Assembly (NCBI GenBank): GCA_003523055.1
Contig: DPHC01000001.1
Coordinates: forward strand, 28,234 to 92,233
DNA from: Dehalococcoidia bacterium
GTDB lineage: Bacteria; Chloroflexota; Dehalococcoidia; Lucifugimonadales; UBA3495
DNA length: 64,000 nucleotides
Direction: 5' to 3'
The position numbers and the translations under genes are program-made. Below, piece after piece: positions 44,953 through 54,187 of the stretch. Each line of letters begins with the position of its first letter. The stretch's first letter is position 1. A model generated the notes under the pieces. The model had not been told where the DNA came from, did not search any database, and worked only from the letters and a program-made list of their open reading frames with translations.

Positions 44953-46341
44953 ATGGCTGCCCTTAGAGATACAGTATGGGTATGTAATGAATGTGGCTCT
45001 GAATTTAAAACCTATAGTGGTTTCTGCCCTTCTCCGGTTTGTGAAAGCCGCAATCCATTAAGAGAATTCCACCCTGAAACTATTTCTACTGCTAAGTCAT
45101 GGCTTCCAAAATCATTTACCGCTCCAGTTAATTTGTCTGATGTATCTATCTTAGATGAAGACAGGTGGGAGCTTAATAATCAAGAATTAAACAGAGTATT
45201 AGGCGGAGGCATAGTATCTGATTCGGTGGTTTTATTAACTGGTGAACCTGGTATTGGAAAGTCTACGTTACTACTTCAAATAGCTGACAATTACTCTGAA
45301 AAACCTAATCCAGTAATTTACTTAAGCGGAGAAGAATCCTCTAAGCAACTTAAGTCTCGATCTGAGCGCCTTGGTATTGCTGGAACTAACATCGTTTTAT
45401 TTAACAACACTAATTTGGAAACTTTTTTCTCTCAAATTCAGGATTATAATCCCAGCCTAATTATTGTAGATTCTATCCAAACGTTAGAAATAGAATCCAG
45501 TAGCGGTACTGCTGGAAGTGTATCTCAAATTAGGGATTGCGGTCTAATGTTGATGCAATGGGCTAAATCTTGTAACGTTCCTATCATAATATCCGGACAT
45601 GTTACTAAGGATGGCACTGTGGCAGGCCCTCGGGCACTAGAGCATATAGTTGATGTGGTACTGTATTTAGAGGGTGAAAATTTAAACAATTATAGATTGT
45701 TAAGATCTACAAAAAACAGATTCGGATCAAGCTCAGAGGTCGGCGTTTTGCAAATGACCAACCAAGGCTTGGTGGCGGTTTTGGATCCTTCGAAGAATTT
45801 GATTTCTAGTAGAGTCGACAATGCCCCTGGTTCTTGCCTAATACCAGTCATGGAAGGAAACAGATCCTTGATGATGGAAGTACAGGGTTTGACATCATTA
45901 TCATTTGATTCAAGACCTAGACGAGTAGTAAATGGAATAGAATTTAATAGATTATTGATGTTGACTGCTGTTTTAGGGAAAAGATCTAAAATATCTTTTA
46001 CGAATCAAGATGTGATAATGAACGTAGTTGGCGGATTCAAAATTAATGAACCGGCTGCTGACTGCGCTATCATTTGTTCATTGGTTTCCAGTTTTAAAGA
46101 TACCCCAGTAGATGAGAATTTGGTAGCTTTCGGAGAAATTGGCCTTACTGGTGAATTACGGCAAGTTTCAAACGTGACGAAGAGATTAGAAGAAGCTCAT
46201 CGATTAGGATTCAAAAAATGTGTAATACCTAAATCCGATGATCCAAAGCTTGCTGGCTTTGGAAGTATGGAAATTATTGAAGCAGTCAATATAAATGAAG
46301 TTATTAGCAATGTATTCTCTGAATCCAGAGAATTTAATTAA
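44953..46341 (+). CDS. radA: DNA repair protein RadA (Sms)
   Basis: RecA-like branch-migration ATPase in homologous recombination. The 462-residue protein begins with a zinc finger (Cys11, Cys14, Cys25, Cys30; the second pair is spaced CPSPVC, wider than the usual CxxC), then Walker A GEPGIGKSTLL, Walker B IIVDSIQT, the RadA-specific KNRFG within RSTKNRFGSSSE, and the Lon-like C-terminal domain with FGEIGLTGELRQV. It follows clpC by about 70 nt. Confidence 0.96.
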   Translation: MAALRDTVWVCNECGSEFKTYSGFCPSPVCESRNPLREFHPETISTAKSWLPKSFTAPVNLSDVSILDEDRWELNNQELNRVLGGGIVSDSVVLLTGEPGIGKSTLLLQIADNYSEKPNPVIYLSGEESSKQLKSRSERLGIAGTNIVLFNNTNLETFFSQIQDYNPSLIIVDSIQTLEIESSSGTAGSVSQIRDCGLMLMQWAKSCNVPIIISGHVTKDGTVAGPRALEHIVDVVLYLEGENLNNYRLLRSTKNRFGSSSEVGVLQMTNQGLVAVLDPSKNLISSRVDNAPGSCLIPVMEGNRSLMMEVQGLTSLSFDSRPRRVVNGIEFNRLLMLTAVLGKRSKISFTNQDVIMNVVGGFKINEPAADCAIICSLVSSFKDTPVDENLVAFGEIGLTGELRQVSNVTKRLEEAHRLGFKKCVIPKSDDPKLAGFGSMEIIEAVNINEVISNVFSESREFN

Positions 46342-46426
46342 AGCTATGTTGTTAAATATGGTTCCAGGCAAACAGTTGTAATATATAATCATGATCTGTT
46401 AGAAGGTTTAGTAAGAGGGAAGAAGA

Positions 46427-47563
46427 ATGACAAGAAGGACATTTAAAGAATTAGAAAGAGTTTATGGCTTTGATGAAGTAGCAATAGTCCCTGGAGACGT
46501 GACTATTAACCCAGATATGACTTCAACAGCCTTAAACATAGGATCGCTTACTTTCGAAATACCAATTATGGCTTCTGCAATGGATGGAGCAGTATCACCA
46601 GAATTTGCTTGCAAAATGGATTCATATGGTGGTTTGGGAGTTTTGAATGGAGAAGGTATCTATGGTAGATATGAAGACCCGGAATCAGTTTTACAAGAAA
46701 TCATCGATATGCCTCAAGACAAAGTGACTGGATATTTACAAGAAGTCTATAGCGCTCCTTTACAGGAAAATTTAATTGCAGACTGTGTCCAACGTATAAA
46801 AGAACAAAATGCAACTTGTGCTATATCCTTCACTCCTCAAAACACTAAAACTCTTGCGGCAATAGCTGTAGAAGCTGGTGCAGATATGATTTTCGTTCAA
46901 AGCACAGTAACTACTGCTAGGCATGTATCTAGAAGCTATAGAGGATTAATTTTTGAAGATCTGATTAAAAATTTAAATGTACCAATAGTCGTGGGAAACT
47001 GCGTTTCATATAATGTTGCTTATGAATTAATGGAAACAGGAATAGATGCAATTTTAGTTGGGGTTGGGCCTGGCGCTGCCTGCACGACTAGAGAAGTAGT
47101 AGGAGTAGGCGTCCCGCAAGTTTCTGCTACACTTGAGTGTGCTGCTGCTAGACAGGACTACTTTGATAAAACAGGAAAATATGTTTCCATAATAACTGAC
47201 GGTGGTTTTAGAACAGGAGGCGACGTTTGTAAAGCTTTAGCTAGTGGAGCAGATGGTGTAATGTTAGGTACACCCTTTGCCCAATGTGATGAAGCACCGG
47301 GTAAGGGATTTAACTGGGGCATGGCTAACCCACACCCCGAATTACCACGAGGAACTAGAGTGTCCGTTGGAACTAAGGGCTCGTTGAAGCAAGTTTTATA
47401 CGGTCCTACCACAATGACTAATGGAACACAGAACTTTGTTGGAGCTCTGAAAGTTGCTATGGGTATGTGTGGATCGTATACGATAAAAGACTTTCACTCT
47501 GTTGACATGGTTGTTGCCCCTAGCATAAAGACAGAGGGCAAATTTTTTCAAATGATGAATTAG
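46427..47563 (+). CDS. GuaB3-type IMP dehydrogenase-related protein
   Basis: A 378-residue TIM barrel of the IMPDH/GMPR family. The N-terminus FDEVAIVPGDVTINPDM and MASAMDGAVSPEFACKM, active-site loop GVGPGAACTTREVVGVGVPQVSA with the catalytic Cys, and DGGFRTGGDVCKALASGADGVMLGTPFA are clear. No CBS domains are present. GuaB3 proteins from cyanobacteria have been reported to act as GMP reductases, so this could run GMP to IMP rather than the reverse; a true guaB is not in the window. It precedes the UGSC selenoprotein gene by 19 nt. Confidence 0.88.
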   Translation: MTRRTFKELERVYGFDEVAIVPGDVTINPDMTSTALNIGSLTFEIPIMASAMDGAVSPEFACKMDSYGGLGVLNGEGIYGRYEDPESVLQEIIDMPQDKVTGYLQEVYSAPLQENLIADCVQRIKEQNATCAISFTPQNTKTLAAIAVEAGADMIFVQSTVTTARHVSRSYRGLIFEDLIKNLNVPIVVGNCVSYNVAYELMETGIDAILVGVGPGAACTTREVVGVGVPQVSATLECAAARQDYFDKTGKYVSIITDGGFRTGGDVCKALASGADGVMLGTPFAQCDEAPGKGFNWGMANPHPELPRGTRVSVGTKGSLKQVLYGPTTMTNGTQNFVGALKVAMGMCGSYTIKDFHSVDMVVAPSIKTEGKFFQMMN

Positions 47564-47582
47564 TAAGGTTACGGAGGCAAAA

Positions 47583-48110
47583 ATGGTCAGAATTTTATCA
47601 CCGAAGTCCGAAGAATCTGTTTTAGTAAAGAATGTTACCTCAAGGATTGCTACTTTAGAAGGTAAAGTAGTAGGTTTGTTAGAAAACCGAAAACTGCACG
47701 CTGATACTTTTATGGAAGAATTAGAAACAATATTACTTAAAGAATATAAGGCTGACAAAGTCATATATAGAAAAAAACGAGCATATAGTGAGGCTTGCGA
47801 TCAAGTTACTATGCAAGATTTGATTGATAATACTGATGTGATTATTCATGCGATATCTGATTGAGGATCCTGCACTTCGTGGGGTCTCCATGACACAGTG
47901 ATTACTGAAGAATCTGGCAAACCGTCAGTTTCTATCATAAGTAGCACATTTACATCCGCTGCTAAAGCCCGGGCCATGGCATTGGGAATGCCTGATGTCT
48001 CAATAGTAGTACTCCCGAGCCCACTTACCCCTAAAAGCCCAAGTGAAATCAAGAAACTTGCCCATTCTTATAGTAAAGAAATAGTGTCTGCATTAATTGA
48101 ACGGAACTAG
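47583..48110 (+). CDS. UGSC-family selenoprotein (in-frame TGA = Sec94)
   Basis: Reading through the TGA at 47862-47864 gives one 175-residue protein: ILSPKSEESVLVKN, ALEGKVVGLLENRKLHAD-like N-terminal half, then HAISD-Sec-GSC-TSWGLHD, EESGKPSVSIISSTFTSAA and a C-terminal ALGMPDVSIVVLPSPL. This is the UGSC family, named for its Sec-Gly-Ser-Cys motif; members with Cys in place of Sec also exist. A SECIS hairpin follows (47877-47893). Ribosome site GGAGG precedes the ATG. It lies 8 nt ahead of a 347-residue partner gene, both likely in one transcript with the GuaB3 gene. The biochemical role of UGSC is not established to my knowledge; a selenol-thiol redox or substrate-binding role is plausible. 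Confidence 0.88.
47877..47893 (+). promoter_or_regulatory. Predicted bacterial SECIS hairpin for UGSC gene
   Basis: Six-pair stem TCGTGG / CCATGA (one G-U) closing a GGTCT loop. The loop begins 18 nt after the TGA, the same distance and loop as E. coli fdhF. Confidence 0.8.
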
Positions 48111-48118
48111 GCAAGCAT

Positions 48119-49162
48119 ATGGATTTATTATCGAAAAGAATTGATATAGAAGATTCATGGGAGATTATCCAGGATTATTATTATGATAATGGGTGGTCAG
48201 ATGGTTTACCTGTAGTTCCAGCGACCGAGGAACTTGTGGAAAATATGATTAGTGCTTCTCATTTTGATCCTAGAGAAAATTTAGGCATTATACAACCAAG
48301 TAACAGGTCAGTTACCATTGAAAAAATTGCTGTCAATGCAGTAATGGCTGGGTGTAAGCCACAATACTTTCCAGTAGTCGTAGCAGCTGTAAAAGCTTTA
48401 TTGAGACCAGAATTTAATGTTGGTGGTGTGCAAGCCACTACTGGAGGCGCTGCTTGCACTGTGGTGATTAATGGACCAATCAGAAATGACATTGGCATTA
48501 ATTCAGATGCCGCGTGCTTTGGCCCCGGGTATAGGGCTAATGCAACAATAGGCAGAGCCGTTAGGCTAGTAATAAGAAACCTTGGAGAGTTGATTCCAGG
48601 GGTTATGGATAAGGCCACTTTATCAACTCCTGGCAGGTTTTCATTTTGTTTTGGAGAAAATGAAGAAAGAAGCCCTTGGGAAAGCTATCAAGAAGAATTG
48701 GGATATGGAAAAGATACTAATATGGTCACTCTCGTAGGTGTCCGTGGTGTTTACAATGTATTTGAATCGAGTTCTTCAGGTGATAGAACATTGGCTACTT
48801 TAGTTCAGTCAGTAGTAACAGAGGGTTTTGCTAACTATTATCAGATCGGATCAGGATCTCAAATGACCTTGGTTTTGAGTCCTGAACATGCCATCGAAAT
48901 TTCCGATGCCGGGTTCACTAAATCTGATGTAAAAAAATATATATACGAGAATGCTCGCATGCCAATAAGTAGGCTTCGCGATAAAGCACATTGGAGTAAT
49001 AGAGTTTGGCCTAATCATATTGATTTTGATGATGATAACACCATGGTACCTGTAACTGCATCTGAAAATGATATTGTTGTATTGGTCTCAGGTGGAGATG
49101 GGAGACACTCGGCTTGGCTGGCCGGCTGGGGCGTTACTAGAATAGTTTCAGAAGTGATATAA
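48119..49162 (+). CDS. Conserved protein encoded next to UGSC selenoprotein (347 aa)
   Basis: I do not recognise a named function. The protein begins DSWEIIQDYYYDNGWSDGLP and VVPATEELVENMISASHFDP, then has KIAVNAVMAGCKPQYFPVVVAA, GGVQATTGGAACTVVINGPI and NSDAACFGPGYRANATIGRAV, with Gly/Ala-rich strands and three Cys, and ends IVVLVSGGDGRHSAWLAGWGV. The last part, VSGGDGRHSAW, resembles a nucleotide- or phosphate-binding glycine loop. It follows the UGSC gene by 8 nt, so they are translated together and likely act together. No signal peptide or membrane helix; cytoplasmic. Confidence 0.75.
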   Translation: MDLLSKRIDIEDSWEIIQDYYYDNGWSDGLPVVPATEELVENMISASHFDPRENLGIIQPSNRSVTIEKIAVNAVMAGCKPQYFPVVVAAVKALLRPEFNVGGVQATTGGAACTVVINGPIRNDIGINSDAACFGPGYRANATIGRAVRLVIRNLGELIPGVMDKATLSTPGRFSFCFGENEERSPWESYQEELGYGKDTNMVTLVGVRGVYNVFESSSSGDRTLATLVQSVVTEGFANYYQIGSGSQMTLVLSPEHAIEISDAGFTKSDVKKYIYENARMPISRLRDKAHWSNRVWPNHIDFDDDNTMVPVTASENDIVVLVSGGDGRHSAWLAGWGVTRIVSEVI

Positions 49163-49350
49163 AATATTAAGATTTAGATGGTTCTTAGTAAAGCGTTAAA
49201 AATACTGCAAAATACACAGTCGTTATTATTGTAAAAAATCTTGATAATCTCTAGGCTTATGGATATATTGTTTTATAGAAATCATTCATCCATTCCTTAT
49301 GTTAAAAATGTGGTGATGTGTCGATAAAAGTACAGATTTAGGAGTGGTTA

Positions 49351-49557
49351 ATGGCTAAAGAAACTAAAGATGAGAATTGCGTGCACCATTGGTCCATTCA
49401 GTCGGCCACAGGACCATTAAGTAAAGGCGAGTGTTTAAATTGCGGAGAGCAAAAACAATTCCAAAATTATGTAGAATCTTCTACTTGGGGAGAATCTTCT
49501 GGTGCTAGAGGAGCAAAAAAAGCTGCCGGAGGTAGTAATAGTAAAGATCCTGCTTAA
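49351..49557 (+). CDS. Small Cys/His protein (68 aa), possible zinc finger
   Basis: Contains CVHHW and, further on, CLNCG, giving a C-x2-H plus C-x2-C pattern compatible with a small zinc-binding site, then a low-complexity tail (SSGARGAKKAAGGSNSKD). An AGGAG site lies ahead of the ATG. It precedes dnaE by 70 nt. Function unknown, but codon use and the conserved-looking Cys pattern support a gene. Confidence 0.65.
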   Translation: MAKETKDENCVHHWSIQSATGPLSKGECLNCGEQKQFQNYVESSTWGESSGARGAKKAAGGSNSKDPA

Positions 49558-49627
49558 AAACAGAACAGGTTACGAAGCCCAATATAATTAAAAAAAACAG
49601 ATCAAAATAAAGGTACTTGGTAGATAA

Positions 49628-52600
49628 TTGGAACATAAATTCACCCATCTTCACATACATTCAGAATATTCTATGTTGGACGGTATTGGTAAAATCCCCG
49701 AACTCGTCGCTACAGCAAAAGAGGCTGGCATGGAGTCATTAGCTATAACAGATCACGGATCTATGTATGGCGCTGTAGAGTTTTATTCGGAATGTAAGAG
49801 AGCAGGAATAAAACCAATTATTGGATGTGAAGTTTATGTGGCCCATAGTAACCGTTTTGAAAAAGGACCTTCTGAAAGAAGCCCTTATCATTTAGTACTT
49901 CTTGCGCAGAATAACATTGGTTATCAAAACTTAATGTATTTAGTAACTAAGTCTCATGTAGAGGGATTCCACTATAGGCCTAGGATAGATAAAGATTTAT
50001 TAGAAGAGAGAAACGAGGGCTTAATTGTGTTATCAGGGTGCCCTTCTGCTGAAATTCCAAGATACATATTAGATAATAATATAGAACAAGCTGAAGAAAC
50101 TGCTAATTGGTTTAATTCTGTTTTTAATGGTAGATTTTTTTTAGAAATTCAACGCCATGCTAATGTCCCGGGATTAGACGATATAAACACGCACCTCATA
50201 CAAATGTCCGAAAAATTAAACATCCCGTTGGTAGTAACAAACGACTCACATTACGTTCATAAAAATGAAAGCCATTTACAAGATATATATATCGCAATCC
50301 AAACTAATACCACCATTAACGATGAAAAACGGTTACGCATGGAAGATGACTCGTACTACATTAAAACACCTGAAGAGATGTGGGAATTGTTTTCTGACCA
50401 GCCAAAAGCTTTAGAAAACACGCAAATAATAGCAGACATGTGTGATGTGGAATTAGGCTTTGGACAAACACATTTACCTCGGTTTGATACACCAGGATAT
50501 GATACAGCTGATGACTATTTGAGAACTCTTTGCGTGGAAGGCTTGGAGAAGCGCTATTATGATATCACGGAAGACATACAATCTAGATTGGATTATGAAT
50601 TAGACGTTATAAGAGAAACTAACTTCGGGAAATACTTTCTTGTAGTTTGGGATATCATTTCCTTTGTTCGTAACAGTGATATTATGTTCGCAGTACGAGG
50701 GAGTGCTGCCGCCAGTTTAGTTTTGTATTGCTTGGGTATAACAGATGTTGATCCACTTAAATATAAACTAGTATTTGAAAGATTTTTGAATTTAGAACGG
50801 AAAGAAATGCCAGACATTGACATGGATTTCCAAGATGATCGTAGAGATGAAGTTTTAAACTACGTAATTGATAAATATGGTGAAGATAAAGTAGCCCAAA
50901 TAATTACTTTTGGCAGAATGGCAGCAAAAGCTTCTTTGAGAGATGTTGGTAGAGGACTTGGGATACCGTATGGAGAAGTGGACAAATTAGCGAAATTAGT
51001 TCCCTTTAAATCCAGGACTATCCAAGATGCACTAGATGGAAGCGAAGAGTTCCGACAAATTTATAACGAAAACTCGATTATGAAAAACCTAATCGACAAT
51101 GCACAAGGCCTTGAAGGCACCGTTCATCACATAAGTATCCACGCCGCAGGAGTGCTGATATCTGAAAACCCATTGACGGAAACGGTCCCCTTGCAAAGAC
51201 CATCGAGAGCTACTGAGGAAAGTAAAGTATTAATGACTCAATATTCTATGGACCATGTAGCTAAATTAGGTTTGTTAAAGATGGACTTTCTAGGTTTAAC
51301 AAACCTCACTATATTGGATAAATGTCTTAAATTAATTAACGCACAATGCGAAGAACCTATAGAACTGGCGAATATACCGTTGGATGATACACAGACATTT
51401 GAAGTTTTAGGTACTGGTAAAACCACCGATATATTTCAATTGGAAAGTGCAGGTATGCAAAAATATATAGAAAAGTTAAAGCCATCTAATTTAGGTGATA
51501 TAGCTGCTATGATAGCGTTGTATAGACCAGGCCCCATGGAACACATAGATACATTTATTGATGCTAAACATGGTAAAACTCCGATAATATATCCGGATGA
51601 AAGCTTAAAAACATTGCTTGATGAAACATATGGTGTAATTGTGTATCAAGACCAAGTGTTGAGAATCTTGCAACAATTTGCTGGTTATACATTGGGCGAA
51701 GCAGATATAGTCCGTAAGGCTATGGGTAAGAAAATCCATTCATTAATGATGGAAGAACGGGAGAGGTTCGTTTTAGGATCCCAAAATATGGGATATTCTA
51801 AAGAACTGTCCGAAGAAGTATTTAATCTAATAGAACCGTTTGCTGGATATGCTTTTAATAAAGCTCATAGTGTTAGCTATGCTTTAATTTCTTATTGGAC
51901 TGCGTATTTTAAAACGCACTATAAGATGGAATATATGGCTTCAGTACTTAACGCTAAATGTGATAACCCTGAAAAAATGATTACTTCAATATTGGAATGT
52001 AATAATTTGAAAATCAAAGTAGCGGCACCTGATATCAACATTTGTGCACCTTATTTTGACATCAGTGCCACTGAAAGTGAACAGATCAATTTTGGTCTTT
52101 CTGCAATAAAAAATGTAGGAATGGCGTCTGTTACTGAAATAGCAGCTGAGCGAGATAATAATGGACTGTTTGAATCCATAGATGATTTCTGTACTAGAGT
52201 TGATTCTAAATATGTTAATCGTAGAACTTTAGAAAGCTTAGTGAAAGTTGGAGCTTTCGATGCCTTTGGAAATCGTGGATCATTGTTCGATGCGTTAGAA
52301 TCAATGCTCGCTACGATTCAATTAGAGTCTAAGATACGTAATTCTGGGCAAACTAAGATGTTTGAGATGGAAGGCGACAATACTGCTGGAAGCTTAGCTA
52401 AAATACCACTGAATGTTTCAAGCACACCGGATAGTGAATTACTTTTGTGGGAAGAAGAACTACTTGGGCTGAAACTTTCAACTATTACAAACGCAGCGGT
52501 TCAGTCGTATTACGGTGTAACTCTAGATAGTACAGACAAATTAGTTATTGGATCCACGGTATCAGTTTTAGGGATTATAGAGAGTAAATTCAATGGCGTG

Positions 52601-53188
52601 ACTAAAAGTAAGAATGAAGAATATCTTAGATTAGATATCAAATTTTCTGATGGCAATATGACAGGATGGGTGTGGCCTCAAAGCCTAAAACAAACACAAT
52701 TGCAATGGATAGAAGGGGTACCATTAAAAATAACAGGTAAAGTTCGTCAAAGAGGAGATTCCCCGAGTTTCCAATGTGAAAGGGCTGAGAGTATGGATGT
52801 GATGGATAAAATAAGTGAAAAAGTAGATCAATTAGAAAAACCACCAATAGCTTCTTTTGAAACTGATAATGTAGTAAAAACTACTGTCGACGCTAAACCA
52901 CAAAATGTTACTGCAGCCAATGGTTTTATTGCAATTAAGATTTTAGAAAGCGAAGATAGCAGTGATGACGCCCATAAATTACGGGAAGCTGTTAAATTGA
53001 TGTTGGAGTATCCAGGGTCGAACAGAGTAGTATTTAAAATTTTGACTCTTGGTAAAATGATTACTATGGATTTACCCGTTGTGACTGTGAGCTTGAGCGA
53101 TAACATGGTAGACCGCCTGATAGCACTTTTGGGACCAGATTCTGTTGAAGTATCGGACGGCTATAAGACTCTGCAAGAAGTAGTTTAA
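49628..53188 (+). CDS. dnaE: DNA polymerase III alpha subunit
   Basis: Replicative polymerase, 1186 residues. An N-terminal PHP domain (HLHIHSEYSMLDG; ITDHGSMYGAVEFY), the polymerase domain with VRGSAAASLVLYCLG, PDIDMDFQDDRRDEV (metal-binding Asp residues) and AYRP-like IALYRPGPMEH, the HhH region YVNRRTLESLVKVGAFDAFG, an OB domain (VLGIIESKF...GDSPSFQCERAESM) and a short C-terminal domain. This is the DnaE1 form; PHP metal ligands look intact. Start is TTG. No dnaN or holA nearby. Confidence 0.97.
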   Translation: MEHKFTHLHIHSEYSMLDGIGKIPELVATAKEAGMESLAITDHGSMYGAVEFYSECKRAGIKPIIGCEVYVAHSNRFEKGPSERSPYHLVLLAQNNIGYQNLMYLVTKSHVEGFHYRPRIDKDLLEERNEGLIVLSGCPSAEIPRYILDNNIEQAEETANWFNSVFNGRFFLEIQRHANVPGLDDINTHLIQMSEKLNIPLVVTNDSHYVHKNESHLQDIYIAIQTNTTINDEKRLRMEDDSYYIKTPEEMWELFSDQPKALENTQIIADMCDVELGFGQTHLPRFDTPGYDTADDYLRTLCVEGLEKRYYDITEDIQSRLDYELDVIRETNFGKYFLVVWDIISFVRNSDIMFAVRGSAAASLVLYCLGITDVDPLKYKLVFERFLNLERKEMPDIDMDFQDDRRDEVLNYVIDKYGEDKVAQIITFGRMAAKASLRDVGRGLGIPYGEVDKLAKLVPFKSRTIQDALDGSEEFRQIYNENSIMKNLIDNAQGLEGTVHHISIHAAGVLISENPLTETVPLQRPSRATEESKVLMTQYSMDHVAKLGLLKMDFLGLTNLTILDKCLKLINAQCEEPIELANIPLDDTQTFEVLGTGKTTDIFQLESAGMQKYIEKLKPSNLGDIAAMIALYRPGPMEHIDTFIDAKHGKTPIIYPDESLKTLLDETYGVIVYQDQVLRILQQFAGYTLGEADIVRKAMGKKIHSLMMEERERFVLGSQNMGYSKELSEEVFNLIEPFAGYAFNKAHSVSYALISYWTAYFKTHYKMEYMASVLNAKCDNPEKMITSILECNNLKIKVAAPDINICAPYFDISATESEQINFGLSAIKNVGMASVTEIAAERDNNGLFESIDDFCTRVDSKYVNRRTLESLVKVGAFDAFGNRGSLFDALESMLATIQLESKIRNSGQTKMFEMEGDNTAGSLAKIPLNVSSTPDSELLLWEEELLGLKLSTITNAAVQSYYGVTLDSTDKLVIGSTVSVLGIIESKFNGVTKSKNEEYLRLDIKFSDGNMTGWVWPQSLKQTQLQWIEGVPLKITGKVRQRGDSPSFQCERAESMDVMDKISEKVDQLEKPPIASFETDNVVKTTVDAKPQNVTAANGFIAIKILESEDSSDDAHKLREAVKLMLEYPGSNRVVFKILTLGKMITMDLPVVTVSLSDNMVDRLIALLGPDSVEVSDGYKTLQEVV

Positions 53189-53291
53189 TTACTTCTTGAT
53201 ATTCTGAAATCTGATAGAGTCCACAAAAGAAACTAACAGCTGATATTGTATGATGACGTCTGCCTACTAGCACCTCAATAAAACGGTGTGG

Positions 53292-53325
53292 AAAAAAATG
53301 CCCCAGATAGTAATATCTGAGGCAC
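53292..53325 (-). terminator. Intrinsic terminator after truncated SBP gene
   Basis: On the minus strand TGCCTCAGATA - TTAC - TATCTGGGGCA (one mismatch) followed by seven T. It is the 3' end of the once-complete binding-protein gene. Confidence 0.85.
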
Positions 53326-53348
53326 TTTCTTTAGTGGGATTGTTAAGC

Positions 53349-54059
53349 TTATTTGAAATGAGATGTGTTAAGCAGGATTCTTCGTCCACCAGGCATATTG
53401 GTGTAATCTAAATCTTTGTTAACTCTCCATACAGATACTATTTCCATTACTGGGATCTGATAGAGTCTGTCTGTGAATATCTCATAAACTTCTTCCATTA
53501 GCCTTCTTCGCTCTTCTCCACCAGCTGCGAGAGCCTGTTGCCCCAATGTGTGGGAATCAGCATCACAGTTTGAAGATCGAACTGAAGTACAGTTCATGTA
53601 GTAGTTAATTTGTCGACCGAAGTCAAAGTATTCTCCGCCCGGTGCGAAGTATACTAACCCAGGTGAAGCACCAGGGTCTGCAGGCGGTTCACCTGCATGC
53701 ACTATATTAACCGCTTCTTCGTGAGTTTTGCCTTCTGCTAAAGCCTCTTTGTAAGCGACTGCTGGTCCAGCTTTGTGATATTTGGTCCATACACTAGGCT
53801 CAACAATGTTGATTTTTACGTTTATGCCTGCTTGTGCCCACATAATACCTAGAGATTCAGAGAGTTCTACGTCTTTCGCGTATCGTCCAGACCTGCTGTA
53901 ATAGTTGATCTGGTTGTCGAAATTGTAGTCTGCATCGGCTAATAATTGTGTTGCTTTTGCTGGATCATATGGGTACTTAGGCTTCCAGTTGGTTTCTGTA
54001 ATACCAATTGTACCTGGTATTACGTTAGGACCGCTAGAACATCTGCTGGTTGGTCCGAA
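53349..54059 (-). pseudogene. 5'-truncated family-5 ABC solute-binding protein
   Basis: An open frame of 236 codons with no start, encoding only the last third of a solute-binding protein: FGPTSRCSSGPNVIPG, ETNWKPKYPYDPAKA, YYSRSGRYAKDVELSESLG, IMWAQAGINVKINIVEPSVW, FAPGGEYFDFGRQIN and the C-terminus PGGRRILLNTSHFK. It is closely similar to the C-terminal parts of 58410-60203 and 56323-58122. Homology stops abruptly at 54059, inside the FGPTS codons; the roughly 360 residues before that point are missing, and unrelated sequence leading to another gene's terminator follows. No frameshift or stop lies within the remnant, so the truncation looks recent. An internal ATG at 53843 gives a 164-residue frame that is not a plausible gene. 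Confidence 0.85.
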
Positions 54060-54091
54060 ATAGTTTCATCTGTTCTCTCTTATAATAAATT

Positions 54092-54122
54092 GAAGGGGAG
54101 GTCGCCCACCGACCTCCCCTTC
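54092..54122 (-). terminator. Terminator-type hairpin after SBP gene 54188-55969
   Basis: Perfect 13-bp arms GAAGGGGAGGTCG / CGACCTCCCCTTC with a five-base loop. The minus-strand tail is AATTTATT rather than a pure T-run. Confidence 0.75.
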
Positions 54123-54187
54123 GGGTTACATGCACGTTAGAAATCTTATTGAAGAAGCTTTCTATCGCACTTGATGTTTGACTGACT

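Noticed and set aside
47898..48110. Separate 70-aa ORF after the UGSC TGA
   Set aside because: In frame with the upstream half and part of the same family domain; read-through as Sec explains it.
53189..53291. A selenoprotein or small ORF in the gap after dnaE
   Set aside because: No GGTCT hairpin after a TGA and no coding frame was found there.
53349..53843. A complete 164-aa gene for an SBP-like protein
   Set aside because: The start is an internal Met in homologous sequence and the family frame continues upstream to 54059. It is a remnant.
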